From Desulfatibacillum sp. (lineage in GTDB: Bacteria > Desulfobacterota > Desulfobacteria > Desulfobacterales > SpSt-501), in NCBI GenBank assembly GCA_020725555.1, contig DYEU01000032.1:305656-369655 (forward strand): 64,000 nucleotides of DNA, written 5' to 3'. Below the pieces are notes generated by a model, which made no database searches, was not told the DNA's origin, and worked only from the letters and a program-made list of their open reading frames with translations. Below are positions 54,529 to 63,472 of the stretch, one piece after another. Numbering within the stretch: the first letter of the stretch is position 1; every line of letters begins with the position of its first letter. The position numbers were made by a program, and so were the translations under genes.

Positions 54529-55074
54529 TCATAAGCCGGGTGTTTTCGACTCCTCTTGCGACAGCCAGCGGCGCAGATATGCGAGATGGGTCCCTTTCCA
54601 CTTGGGCGAAAGCCTCTCGGAAAGAAAGAGGGAAAACAATTTATCTATGAATTCAAACAACTTAATTAGTTGATCCATGCGGTCAAGAAGCCTTGTTTCC
54701 GCTTCCTCCTCCAAAGAAAAGGACGAAGCGGGCTCCATTTTCAGGCCGCAGAGGTTCAGATTTTCCGCCTTGAGCGCGAAACGATACTCCTGTTTCTCCG
54801 TTCGCAGCGACAGGCCGAGTTCACTGACCCAGGCCCCTCTTCCCAGGGCGATCCGGGCCTCCTCGAGGCCGGGGTCTTCGCCGCGGATCGTGATCTTCTC
54901 TTTCGATCCTTCGCGGTTCTCGATCACCATCCGCTCGGCGAGCGCCAGCCCCTTCACCTCCGGGTCGAGGGCGCACAGCGATTCGTTTCGGGTTTCGACA
55001 CCATGCCACAGCCAGGTGAGAAACTCGTCTCCCAAAAAACGAAACCGCTGATAGGCGACGGCGATGTCGAGCAT
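54529..55074 (-). CDS. RdgC C-terminal-half-like protein
   Basis: 181 residues. The segment FLTWLWHG through VETRNESLCALDPEVKG, the charged middle with KEKITIRGEDPGLEEARIALGRG and RTEKQEYRFALKAENLNLCGLKME resemble the order of the C-terminal half of RdgC, a ring-shaped DNA-binding protein that limits RecA. ATG 55074 has CGGGGG upstream but with long spacing. The gene upstream covers the N-terminal half, 21 bases away. A diverged independent family is the alternative. Confidence 0.6.
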   Translation of the reverse strand: MLDIAVAYQRFRFLGDEFLTWLWHGVETRNESLCALDPEVKGLALAERMVIENREGSKEKITIRGEDPGLEEARIALGRGAWVSELGLSLRTEKQEYRFALKAENLNLCGLKMEPASSFSLEEEAETRLLDRMDQLIKLFEFIDKLFSLFLSERLSPKWKGTHLAYLRRWLSQEESKTPGL

Positions 55075-55095
55075 GGAGTCGAAGTACCCCCGCGA

Positions 55096-55710
55096 TCAGG
55101 CCTTCAGGCGACTGGGCGTCAGCGCCGCCAACAGGTCTCTTTCCTTCTCCTTCAGACCGCAGAGCAACTCTGCGGCCGTGTAAGGGAAGATCCGGATCAG
55201 GGATAGGGAAAAGGAGCGCCGAAAGAGTTTTTCCAACTCCTCGTTCGCCGCCTTCTGCACGGAGAAAAAGAAAAGGCGGTGGTTCTCGTAATCCCAGACC
55301 AGGTCGTGAACATGGGGAACGGGCGGAATGCGTGCGAGAAGCGTCCGGCTGACCTTTTCCCGGAGGGCCTCTTTCTCGTCGCGGGAGAGGAAGGAACGCC
55401 GGGTTTCGCTCAGCCGACGTTTGCTCGAGCGCGAGAACTCTTTGCGCAAGAGATTCGCCGGCAGAGGCTTGCGGTCGATGCGCAGCGCGAAGACGAAAAA
55501 GGTCCCCCAGACGAAGGAATCGCCCTCAAACGCCGGTTGATAAGGATCGGTAAACGAGGTCCAGCCGGAGGCGGAATCCGCGGGATCGTCCTCGATCTCG
55601 CGGATCATGTTGCGGGTGAGCCCCTCGCGGACGAAATCTGTGGGGTTCCCCGCGATCCGCCCTTCCACGCGGTAGCGTACGCAAGAGATGCTCGAAGAAA
55701 AAAAACCCAT
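55096..55710 (-). CDS. RdgC N-terminal-half-like protein
   Basis: 204 residues from ATG 55710. The run WGTFFVFALRIDRKPLPANLL, then SFLSRDEKEALREKVSRTLL and the closing LFRRSFSLSLIRIFPY follow the residue order of the first half of RdgC (start, basic helices, LxxRxxP, VPL-like end). It stops cleanly with TGA before the downstream C-terminal-like ORF, so RdgC appears as two genes here. An alternative start at TTG 55767 adds 19 residues. Confidence 0.62.
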   Translation of the reverse strand: MGFFSSSISCVRYRVEGRIAGNPTDFVREGLTRNMIREIEDDPADSASGWTSFTDPYQPAFEGDSFVWGTFFVFALRIDRKPLPANLLRKEFSRSSKRRLSETRRSFLSRDEKEALREKVSRTLLARIPPVPHVHDLVWDYENHRLFFFSVQKAANEELEKLFRRSFSLSLIRIFPYTAAELLCGLKEKERDLLAALTPSRLKA

Positions 55711-55790
55711 GTTCCCGGCCTGTTGCCGACGGACGGCGGAGAGGATTGCCGATCGCGATTTTTTCAATTACATAGCGAATTTAGGCGCTC

Positions 55791-58700
55791 ATGACAAGCC
55801 CTCTTTCAGCAGGCGAGTATCTCGCCGACCTTCATGTCCATTCGCGCTTCTCGCGGGCGACCTCGAGCGCGCTGACGCTTGAGGCCCTCCACACGGCGGC
55901 GCAGCTCAAGGGGATCCGTGTTGTCGCCACCGGGGATGCGACCCATCCGGCCTGGCTGGCCGAAATCGAAGAGCGGCTCTTGCCCGCGGAGCCGGGTCTC
56001 TGGAGGTTAGACCCCCGGCGGTCCTCCGGCGACGAGCATGCCGTTCCCGCCGCCTGCAGGGCCGAGGTGCGCTTCATTCTCGCCGCCGAAATCTCACTGG
56101 TCTACAAAAAGGAGGGGAAAACCCGCAAAAACCACAACCTGGTCTATTTCCCGGATCTTTCGTCGATCAAGGCCTTCAGCCGCAGGCTCGAGAAGATCGG
56201 CAACATCCACGCCGACGGCAGGCCCATCCTCGGCCTGGACGCGCGCGATCTCCTGGCCTTGACGCTCGATACCTGCCCGGAGGCCTTCCTCGTGCCGGCG
56301 CACATCTGGACCCCCTGGTTTTCGGTTCTGGGCGCCCAGTCCGGCTTCGACTCCCTGGAGGAGTGTTTCGGCGATCTTGCAGGAGAGATTTTCGCCGTGG
56401 AAACCGGTCTCTCTTCGGACCCGCCGATGAACCGCCGCGTCTCCTTTCTCGATCGCGTGCGCCTGATTTCCAATTCCGACGCCCACTCCGCGGAAAACCT
56501 GGGCCGGGAAGCCAACCGCTTCGCCGGCGAGCTCTCATTCCACGGCCTGCGCGACGCCCTGCGCGGCAAGGGGAACACGGCCTTTCTGGGAACCCTCGAG
56601 TTTTATCCCGAAGAAGGGAAATATCATTATGACGGCCATCGCCGCTGCGGCGTGCGCCTCGAACCGCGCGAAACGCTGCGCCACGGCGGACGCTGCCCGC
56701 GATGCGGCAAGATGCTGACCGTCGGGGTGCTCAACCGGGTGGAAGCGCTCGCCGACCGGCCGGAAGTCGACCCGCATGCTTTCGGGCAGGGATTCCAGTA
56801 TCTGATCCCGCTGGCCGACATCTTGAGCGAGATTCTCCAGACCGGAAAGGCAAGCCGCAGGGTCGCCGATTCGCGGCGCCGAATCCTGGAAACGCTGGGC
56901 GCGGAGCTCGTCGTCCTGTGCGAGCGCCCGGCTTCCGAGCTCCGCGCTTTGGGGATTCCGCTTCTGGACGAGGCGGTCCTGCGCATGCGACGCGGCGAGA
57001 TCGAGATTCTCCCCGGATGCGACGGCGAATACGGGAAAATCCGCATCTTTCGCGAACAGGAACGCGAAGCCCTCTGCGGCCAGAAAGCGCTCTTTCCCGC
57101 AGGCGGCGAAGCCGCGCGGCGAAGGCGCTCGCAGCCCCCAGCCTCTTCAGGGGGCCTTTGCACGAAGAAAGCCCCGCTTGAGGCCCAGCCGCTGCACCCT
57201 CCGGACCCGACCGACGAGCAGCGCGCCATCCTCGATTCCCGCGCACGACGCCTGCTGATCACCGCCGGGCCCGGAAGCGGCAAAACCCATGTCCTCACCC
57301 TGCGCATCGCCCGGCGGATCGAGGAAGGTGTGGACGCCGGCAGAATCCTCGCCGTCACCTTCACCCAGAAAGCGGCTGCGGAGATGAGAAGCCGGCTTGC
57401 GGCGCTGCTGGGCGAACGGGGGCCGCTCCCCTGTGTCGCCACCTTCCACGGCTTTTGCCTCATGCTGCTGCGGGAGGAGGATGCCTCCAGCCGCCTGCAC
57501 CTTCTTCACGAGCTCGACCAGGAAGCCCTCGTCGCGCGCGCGATCCGCCTTGCGGAGGGCCGGGTCGGGCCGAGTGCGCTTCGGCCGCGCCTGGTGCGCT
57601 CCTGGATTTGCGCCGCCAAGGAGGCGTTTCTCGCCCCGGAGGAGATCTTCCCCTCGTTCCACCCCGAGGTCGCGGACCTGGAGCGCTTCCGCAGGGTCTA
57701 CGCGCACTACCAGCGGCTCCTGGAAGGCCAGGGCCTTCTTGACCTGGAGGACATCCTGTTCCGGGTGGGACGACGCCTCGAGCGCGACGCCGCCTGGCGG
57801 GCTTCCTGCCGCCGCCGTTTCCAGGAAATCTTCGTAGACGAATACCAGGACCTAAACGCGGCCCAATACCGCATCCTGCGCGGCCTCGCCCCGGCCGGAG
57901 CGAAAGAACCGGCGCTCACCGTGATCGGCGACCCCGACCAGGCGATCTACGGGTTCCGCGGCTCAACCCCGGTTTACTTTCGCAATTTTCTTCAGGAAGA
58001 GCCCGAGGCGGAGCACCGCACGCTCGAGCGCAATTTCCGCTCCCACCCCGAGATCGTCGCCGCCGCACGCCGCTTGGTCGGCGGCGATCCCGCCGCTGAC
58101 GGCGAAGCTCGAAAGACCCCGGGCGCCGAAGCGCCCCTGCGGATCCGGGAGTTCCGGGATGAAAGCGAGGAGGCGCGGGCGATCGCCCGCGAAATCCGGC
58201 AAGCCATCGGCGCCACCGGGTTCCATGAGGCGGGGGCGGAACTTCTCCCGCAGCCGGAGAGGGCACCCCGCGGCTTTCGCGATTTCGCCGTGCTCACGCG
58301 CACCTTCGAGCTCGGGGAGCCGATCGCGCGCGAGTTCGCGCGGCAAGGGATCCCCGTGCAGCGCGTCGACCGCCGGGAGGCGGTTCTCGGGGAGGCGGCC
58401 CGCAGGCTGCTCTCCTTCCTGCGCGTGGGCCTGGGCCTGGGCGGGCTCGAGGATTTCGGCGCCGCCGCCGCTTTCCTTTCCCCACGGTTGCCGGAGAGCC
58501 GACTCGCCGCATTCATCGACTGGGGCTACCGCAAGAACCTGCGCCTGGCGGAGGCCTTGCAGGCCGCCGGGCGCTTTCCCGTCACCGGGCTCCGTCCGGC
58601 CGACCAGCGCCTTCTGCTCCAAGGGATCCAGGCGCTCCTGGAGCTGCGGCGCGAGGCGGCCGGGAAATCCCCCCGCGAGGCGCTCCGCCTTCTCCTGCAC

Positions 58701-59198
58701 CATGAAGGGGTGCGCCGTGCAGGCGCAGAGGCCGCGGTGGCCGCCGCGGCCGAGCGTTTCGAGGAGCTGCTTGCCGGCGTCGCCCCCTGCTCCTCGGCGG
58801 AGGGAATCCTCGAGACGCTGGTTCTCGCCGCGGACGGCGACCTCTACCGGGAGGCGGCGCAGAAGGTGGCCCTGATGACCCTTCATGCCTCCAAGGGCCT
58901 CGAGTTTCCGGTCGTCTTCATCGCCGCGTGCGAGGAAGGGGTTCTTCCCTGGGCCGACGCCGCCTGCGAGGAACGGTGGCAGGAGGAGTTGCGCCTGCTC
59001 TACGTGGGCCTCACGCGGGCGAAAGAGCAGGTGGTCCTGTCCTGGGCGAAACGGCGCCTGATCCGGGGAAAACGCCTCGAACGGCGGCCCTCCCCGTTTC
59101 TCGCGCGGCTCGGGGACGGCTTGATCGAGCGCGCCTCCCCCTCTGCGCCTCCCCGCCGGCCGACATCCCGCCAAAGGAGCCTTTTCGGAGACCCCTGA
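55791..59198 (+). CDS. Endonuclease Q-like PHP nuclease fused to UvrD-type helicase
   Basis: 1135 residues. N-terminal (about 10-330): PHP metal motifs DLHVHS (13-18), TGDATH (47-52), AAE (98-100), PAHIWTPW (169-176) and SNSDAHS (227-233), then a zinc ribbon with C286, C302 and C305, as in endonuclease Q, which cuts 5' of deaminated bases and AP sites. C-terminal (about 470-1110): superfamily 1 helicase with Walker A AGPGSGKT (492-499), DEYQD near 683, QAIYGFRGS near 717, LHASKGLEF near 1030 and VGLTRAK. A low-complexity linker joins them. Divergent from the RdgC-like genes with an 80-base gap. The fusion predicts strand opening coupled to incision at damaged bases. Confidence 0.83.
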   Translation: MTSPLSAGEYLADLHVHSRFSRATSSALTLEALHTAAQLKGIRVVATGDATHPAWLAEIEERLLPAEPGLWRLDPRRSSGDEHAVPAACRAEVRFILAAEISLVYKKEGKTRKNHNLVYFPDLSSIKAFSRRLEKIGNIHADGRPILGLDARDLLALTLDTCPEAFLVPAHIWTPWFSVLGAQSGFDSLEECFGDLAGEIFAVETGLSSDPPMNRRVSFLDRVRLISNSDAHSAENLGREANRFAGELSFHGLRDALRGKGNTAFLGTLEFYPEEGKYHYDGHRRCGVRLEPRETLRHGGRCPRCGKMLTVGVLNRVEALADRPEVDPHAFGQGFQYLIPLADILSEILQTGKASRRVADSRRRILETLGAELVVLCERPASELRALGIPLLDEAVLRMRRGEIEILPGCDGEYGKIRIFREQEREALCGQKALFPAGGEAARRRRSQPPASSGGLCTKKAPLEAQPLHPPDPTDEQRAILDSRARRLLITAGPGSGKTHVLTLRIARRIEEGVDAGRILAVTFTQKAAAEMRSRLAALLGERGPLPCVATFHGFCLMLLREEDASSRLHLLHELDQEALVARAIRLAEGRVGPSALRPRLVRSWICAAKEAFLAPEEIFPSFHPEVADLERFRRVYAHYQRLLEGQGLLDLEDILFRVGRRLERDAAWRASCRRRFQEIFVDEYQDLNAAQYRILRGLAPAGAKEPALTVIGDPDQAIYGFRGSTPVYFRNFLQEEPEAEHRTLERNFRSHPEIVAAARRLVGGDPAADGEARKTPGAEAPLRIREFRDESEEARAIAREIRQAIGATGFHEAGAELLPQPERAPRGFRDFAVLTRTFELGEPIAREFARQGIPVQRVDRREAVLGEAARRLLSFLRVGLGLGGLEDFGAAAAFLSPRLPESRLAAFIDWGYRKNLRLAEALQAAGRFPVTGLRPADQRLLLQGIQALLELRREAAGKSPREALRLLLHHEGVRRAGAEAAVAAAAERFEELLAGVAPCSSAEGILETLVLAADGDLYREAAQKVALMTLHASKGLEFPVVFIAACEEGVLPWADAACEERWQEELRLLYVGLTRAKEQVVLSWAKRRLIRGKRLERRPSPFLARLGDGLIERASPSAPPRRPTSRQRSLFGDP

Positions 59199-59207
59199 AA
59201 ACGGCAT

Positions 59208-59236
59208 CCCCTTAAAAACGCTTGATTTTTTAGGGG
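59208..59236. terminator. A/T-flanked hairpin after the helicase gene
   Basis: CCCCT-TAAAAA ... TTTTTTA-GGGG inverted repeat with one mismatch, 10 bases after the helicase stop. The T tract is inside the stem, so it is a moderate terminator candidate for both strands. Confidence 0.4.
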
Positions 59237-59241
59237 AGCGC

Positions 59242-59271
59242 TTGATCCTTGCGGGGGTTTGCGGGTAAAAT
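59242..59271 (+). promoter_or_regulatory. Promoter of the lytic transglycosylase gene
   Basis: TTGATC (59242-59247), 18-base spacer, TAAAAT (59266-59271, five of six), 27 bases before the start codon. Confidence 0.55.
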
Positions 59272-59298
59272 GGTCTCAGGAGATCGAAGACGGGCGAG

Positions 59299-59874
59299 AT
59301 GAAGGCGATCCTCGTTGCAGGCGCGCTTTGTTTTCTTTTCCTGCTCCCCCTTAGGCCGGCCGGGGCGGACATCTATCGCTACATCGATGAAAACGGGGTC
59401 ATGCACTTCACCAACGCCCCAACCTCGCCCAAGTTCAAGCTCTTCATGCGCGAGCGCCGGCAGTTCCTCGACCGGTTGGAGGCCCATCACTACGATCCCA
59501 TCATCCAGGAGGCTTCGCGCAAGTACGGGCTCGAGGCGGCGCTCATCAAGGCCGTGATCAAGGCCGAGTCCGACTTCGACCCCAAGGCCGTTTCGCACAA
59601 AGGGGCCCGCGGGCTGATGCAGATCATGCCCATGAACTTCCGCCTCCTCAACGTCGAAAACCCCTTCGACCCCCGGCAGAACATCGAGGGCGGCGCCCGC
59701 TACCTGCGCGAGATGCTCGACCGCTACGGCGGGAACCTCGAGCTGGCGCTCGCGGCCTACAACGCCGGCCCGGGCGCGGTCGACCGCTATGCCGGCATCC
59801 CCCCTTATCCCGAGACCACCGAGTACATCGCCCGGGTGAAGAAATACCTCGACGGCTACGCGCGCAACTCCTGA
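59299..59874 (+). CDS. DUF4124-SLT lytic transglycosylase
   Basis: 191 residues. Signal peptide (about 4-23), a DUF4124 segment IYRYIDENGVMHFTNAPT (25-42), and a soluble lytic transglycosylase domain with catalytic Glu in KAESDFDP (E about 90), GLMQIMP and AYNAGPGAVDRY. It cleaves peptidoglycan glycans in the periplasm, forming anhydro-sugars. Its last 19 bases overlap the end of the convergent glgB. Confidence 0.9.
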   Translation: MKAILVAGALCFLFLLPLRPAGADIYRYIDENGVMHFTNAPTSPKFKLFMRERRQFLDRLEAHHYDPIIQEASRKYGLEAALIKAVIKAESDFDPKAVSHKGARGLMQIMPMNFRLLNVENPFDPRQNIEGGARYLREMLDRYGGNLELALAAYNAGPGAVDRYAGIPPYPETTEYIARVKKYLDGYARNS

Positions 59875-62006
59875 TTGCCCGGCGATCCGCCTTGCGGCTC
59901 GAGAACGATCGCCGTCCGCGTGGGGAGATAGAGACTCAGCACGTCGCCGGCGAGCGTGTGGTGCTCCTCGCCCGGAATCAGCCGGCCGTGGCCCCCGTAG
60001 TCCCGGGCGTCGCTGTCCAGGACCAGCCGATAGCTCCCGGGCGGCGCCGGGATGCGGTAGTGGACGTGGGAACGGGTGGGGTGAAAGTTGAAGACGAAGA
60101 CCCACCCGGCGCGGGTGAAGGCGAGCACCTTGTCGTCCTCGTGGACATGGAGCGGCCGCGCGGCCGGATCGGCGAAGAGCCGCGCCGCGACGGCGAGCGC
60201 GATCATGTCCCGGTCGAAGCGCGCGAGCAGCCCGTATTTGAGGGAAGGGTCGTCCACGAGGCTCCATTGCCGGCGCGCGTAACGGAAGGACCAGCCGTTG
60301 CCCTCCCGCGGGAAGTCGATCCACTCGGGGTGGCCGAACTCGTTGCCCATGAAGTTCAGGTAGCCGCTGCCAGCGGTTGCGAGCGTCACGAGGCGGATCA
60401 TCTTGTGGAGGGCGACGGCGCGGTCGACGCGCAGGTGGTCGTCGTCGACGCGCATGTGCCAGTAGAGGTCGGCGCCCGCCAGCCGGAACAAGAGCGATTG
60501 GTCGCCCACGAGGGCCTGGTCGTGGGACTCGGCATAGCTGATCGTTTTCTCCTCCCGCCGGCGGTTGTTCAGCTCGAACCACAAATGGCCCATCGGCCAC
60601 AGCTCGTCCGGGACCTCCTTGGCCAGGCGGATCCAGGTGTCCGCGATCCCCATCGCGAAGCGGTAGTCGAAGCCGATGCCGCCCTCGGCTTGCGGTGCGG
60701 CCAGGCCCGGCATGCCGCTCACGTCCTCGGCGATGGTGACCGCGGCCGGCTTCAGGGTGTGGATCAGGCGGTTGGCGAGCGCGAGGTAGCCGAGCGCGTC
60801 CTCGTCCACGGTTTCGTTGAAGTAGTCCTCGTAGGAAAGGAAGGGCCGGTTCAGGCCGTGGTCGAGGTAGAGCATGCTGGTGACGCCGTCGAAGCGGAAG
60901 CCGTCCACGCGGTATTCGTCCAGCCAGAAGCGGCAGTTGGAGAGGAGGAAATGGAGCACTTCCGGTTTGCCGTAATCGAAGCACCGGGAGTCCCAGGCCG
61001 GGTGCCGGCCCCGCGGCACATCGTGAAAATACTGGTAGAGCGTCCCGTCGAAGCGGCTGAGTCCCTCGACCTCGTTCGAGGCCGCATGGGAGTGCACGAG
61101 ATCGATCACGACGGCGATGCCCATGCCGTGGGCGGCGTCGATGAGCGCCTTGAGGTCCTCGGGTTCGCCGAAACGCGAGCTCGCCGCAAAGAAGCTCGTC
61201 ACCTGGTAGCCGAAGGAAGCGTAGTAGGGGTGCTCCTGGACGGCCATGAGCTGAAGGGTGTTGTAGCCGGCGTTGCGGACCCGCGGCAGGACGTTCCGGG
61301 TGAATTCGGCCCAGGTGCCGACCTTTTCCTCCTCCTGGGCCATCCCCGGGTGCACCTCGTAGACGAGGGGGGGGACCTGCGGGCGGCGCCAGCGGAGGTG
61401 GCGCCAGCGGTAGGGCGACCGGGGCCGCCAGACCTGGGCGTTGAAGATCAGGGTCCCGGGGTCCTGGACCACGCGGCGGCACCAGGCCGGGATGCGGTCG
61501 CCCGAGCCTCCCGGCCAGTAGATCTTGAGGCGGTAGAGGTCCCCGTGGCGCAGCCGGTTTCCGGGGAGCCGGATCTCCCAGACGCCCCGCGGCTCGATCC
61601 GCCGCAGCTCGAACTCGGGGAGCTCCTTCCAGCCGCTGAAATCGCCGACGAGGAAAACGGCCTCGGCGTTCGGCGCCCACTCCCGGAAGACCCAGCGCGG
61701 TCCGCGGCGGTGGAGGCCGAAGTATTCATGGCCGGAGGCGAAATCCGCAAGCGGGATGCGCCCCCCGGTCAGGCGCTTTTCGGTCGCCTCGATCTTCTGC
61801 AGCCGGCGCCGCAGGATCCCCTCGTAGCGGGAAAGGTCCGGGTCGATCGCCAGCAGGCGCCGGAGGCGCTCCTGCGGCCCCGGGAAGCGGTCCGGGGGCG
61901 TCGCGCGCCGTTTCCGGGCGCCGGCGCCGCCGGGCCTATTCGACGATGAGCGGCCGCTTGAGCATGGTTTCGTAGAGCTCGATGTACTGTCGCGCCGTGC
62001 GCTCAT
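59856..62006 (-). CDS. glgB: 1,4-alpha-glucan branching enzyme (GH13_8 type)
   Basis: 716 residues. It introduces alpha-1,6 branches in glycogen. A CBM48 domain (about 85-190) is followed by the GH13 barrel with region I DLVHSH, region II GFRFDGVTSM (Asp nucleophile), region III TIAEDVSGMPG (Glu) and region IV ESHDQALVGD. These fit the eukaryote-like GH13_8 subfamily rather than E. coli-type GlgB. The only in-frame start found is ATG 62006, 71 bases inside the end of glgA and without a clear SD, so the first 30 or so residues are uncertain. Confidence 0.9.
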   Translation of the reverse strand: MSARRDSTSSSTKPCSSGRSSSNRPGGAGARKRRATPPDRFPGPQERLRRLLAIDPDLSRYEGILRRRLQKIEATEKRLTGGRIPLADFASGHEYFGLHRRGPRWVFREWAPNAEAVFLVGDFSGWKELPEFELRRIEPRGVWEIRLPGNRLRHGDLYRLKIYWPGGSGDRIPAWCRRVVQDPGTLIFNAQVWRPRSPYRWRHLRWRRPQVPPLVYEVHPGMAQEEEKVGTWAEFTRNVLPRVRNAGYNTLQLMAVQEHPYYASFGYQVTSFFAASSRFGEPEDLKALIDAAHGMGIAVVIDLVHSHAASNEVEGLSRFDGTLYQYFHDVPRGRHPAWDSRCFDYGKPEVLHFLLSNCRFWLDEYRVDGFRFDGVTSMLYLDHGLNRPFLSYEDYFNETVDEDALGYLALANRLIHTLKPAAVTIAEDVSGMPGLAAPQAEGGIGFDYRFAMGIADTWIRLAKEVPDELWPMGHLWFELNNRRREEKTISYAESHDQALVGDQSLLFRLAGADLYWHMRVDDDHLRVDRAVALHKMIRLVTLATAGSGYLNFMGNEFGHPEWIDFPREGNGWSFRYARRQWSLVDDPSLKYGLLARFDRDMIALAVAARLFADPAARPLHVHEDDKVLAFTRAGWVFVFNFHPTRSHVHYRIPAPPGSYRLVLDSDARDYGGHGRLIPGEEHHTLAGDVLSLYLPTRTAIVLEPQGGSPGNQELRA

Positions 62007-63450
62007 AGGTGAAATCCCGTGCGCTCTCCGTCATGATCCGCCGGATCTGCCGTTCGCGCACCGCCTCCGGCAGGGCGTGGAACGCCATCGCCTGCTCGAT
62101 CGCCCAGAACAGGCCGTTGGCGTCGTAGACCTGGAAGAGAAAGCCGTTTCCCGTGTCGCCGGCGACGTCGAGGTGGCGGATCGTGTCGTGAATGCCGCCG
62201 GTGTCGTGGGCCACGGGCAGGGAGCCGTAGATCGGGGCGATCATCTGCGGCAGCCCGCAGGGCTCGAAGCGCGAGGGCATGAGGATGAAATCCGAGGCGC
62301 CGTAGGCCAGGTGCTCCATCGCCTCGCTGAAGTCGCAGATCGCCACCCGCCGCTGGAATTGGTGGAAGTTGACGATGTCCTGGAAGACCCGCTGGTATTC
62401 GCCGTTGGCGACGAAGACGACCTGGAGGTTTCGTTCCCACCAGGTGGAGAGCACCCGGTAGAAGATGTCGGAGAGGAGCGCGCAGCCCTTCTGCACGGGA
62501 TCGAGCCGCGAGGGCCAGAAGAAGAGCGGGGCGTTCACGTCCTCGATCAACCCCAGGGTGCGCTGCAGGAAGCGTTTGTTTTCGCGCTTGGCGGCGGCAT
62601 GGTCTTCGGGACCGTAGCGGACCTTCAGGTCGGAGTCGGTCCGGGGGTTGAAGGACGGGTCCGGGGCGTTGAGGATGCCGAAGCCGCAGCCGGCGTGGTA
62701 CTTGTTGGCGAGCTCGCGCCGGATCTGCTCCTCGACGAAATCGTGGCGGCCCTCGACCACCTCGCGCAGGAAGGTGGGGCTCACCGTGTTCACGAAGTGG
62801 GCGGCGAAGATGCCGCTCGCGAGGAGATCGACGGGGTTGCGCTCGCGCGCCGATTCGTAGTCGTCGGCCCAGTGCATGAAGTAGAGGTGCTGCCAGAAGC
62901 TCGCGGCGTCGATGCCGCGGTCCTCGATGGCGGCGAGGGTGGTCTTCACCGTGTGGATGTTGTGGATGGTGAAGAGGCAGGGGATGCGCAGCCGGCGGGC
63001 GACCGCGGGCAACAGTCCCGTCATCCAGTCGTTGCAGTGGATGAGGTCGGGCTGCACCCGCGGCAGGATGTTGTTGATCACCTCGCGCTGGAAGGCGAGC
63101 GCGAGCTTGATGTTTTCGTCGCCCGAGCTCGAGTAGACGCGGTTGATGTAGAAGAAGGCACGGTCCTCGGCGAGGTGGACCCGGTCGTCGGGCATCTTGC
63201 GCTGGATGCTCGAAATCTCCTCGCGCAGAAACGGCACCAGCCGGTCGCTGAAAATCGAGCGGTAGTCGGGCAGGGCGACGTGGACGTCGGCCCCCTGGTC
63301 GAAGAGCGCGCTGACCAGCGCGGCCGAGACATCGGCGAGCCCCCCGGCCTTGGCCGTAAAGAAGGTGGCAAGGCTCCCCATGCGGTCGGGGAGGTAGGTC
63401 ACCTCCGGGGTGACGATCAGGACACGGGGGTTGCGGCGCTTGTCGTCCAT
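61936..63450 (-). CDS. glgA: Glycogen synthase (GT5)
   Basis: 504 residues. GT5 transferase that extends alpha-1,4 glucan from a nucleotide sugar. The donor-site motif AKAGGLADV lies at 34-42; HCNDWMTGLLP (about 138-148) and the C-terminal SRFEPCGLPQM (about 391-401, with Glu) are characteristic. ATG 63450 follows GGAGGAGG, a strong SD. It sits 22 bases after glgP in a glgP-glgA-glgB operon. Confidence 0.94.
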   Translation of the reverse strand: MDDKRRNPRVLIVTPEVTYLPDRMGSLATFFTAKAGGLADVSAALVSALFDQGADVHVALPDYRSIFSDRLVPFLREEISSIQRKMPDDRVHLAEDRAFFYINRVYSSSGDENIKLALAFQREVINNILPRVQPDLIHCNDWMTGLLPAVARRLRIPCLFTIHNIHTVKTTLAAIEDRGIDAASFWQHLYFMHWADDYESARERNPVDLLASGIFAAHFVNTVSPTFLREVVEGRHDFVEEQIRRELANKYHAGCGFGILNAPDPSFNPRTDSDLKVRYGPEDHAAAKRENKRFLQRTLGLIEDVNAPLFFWPSRLDPVQKGCALLSDIFYRVLSTWWERNLQVVFVANGEYQRVFQDIVNFHQFQRRVAICDFSEAMEHLAYGASDFILMPSRFEPCGLPQMIAPIYGSLPVAHDTGGIHDTIRHLDVAGDTGNGFLFQVYDANGLFWAIEQAMAFHALPEAVRERQIRRIMTESARDFTYERTARQYIELYETMLKRPLIVE

Positions 63451-63472
63451 CGCCTCCTCCGGGCTTGGCGGC

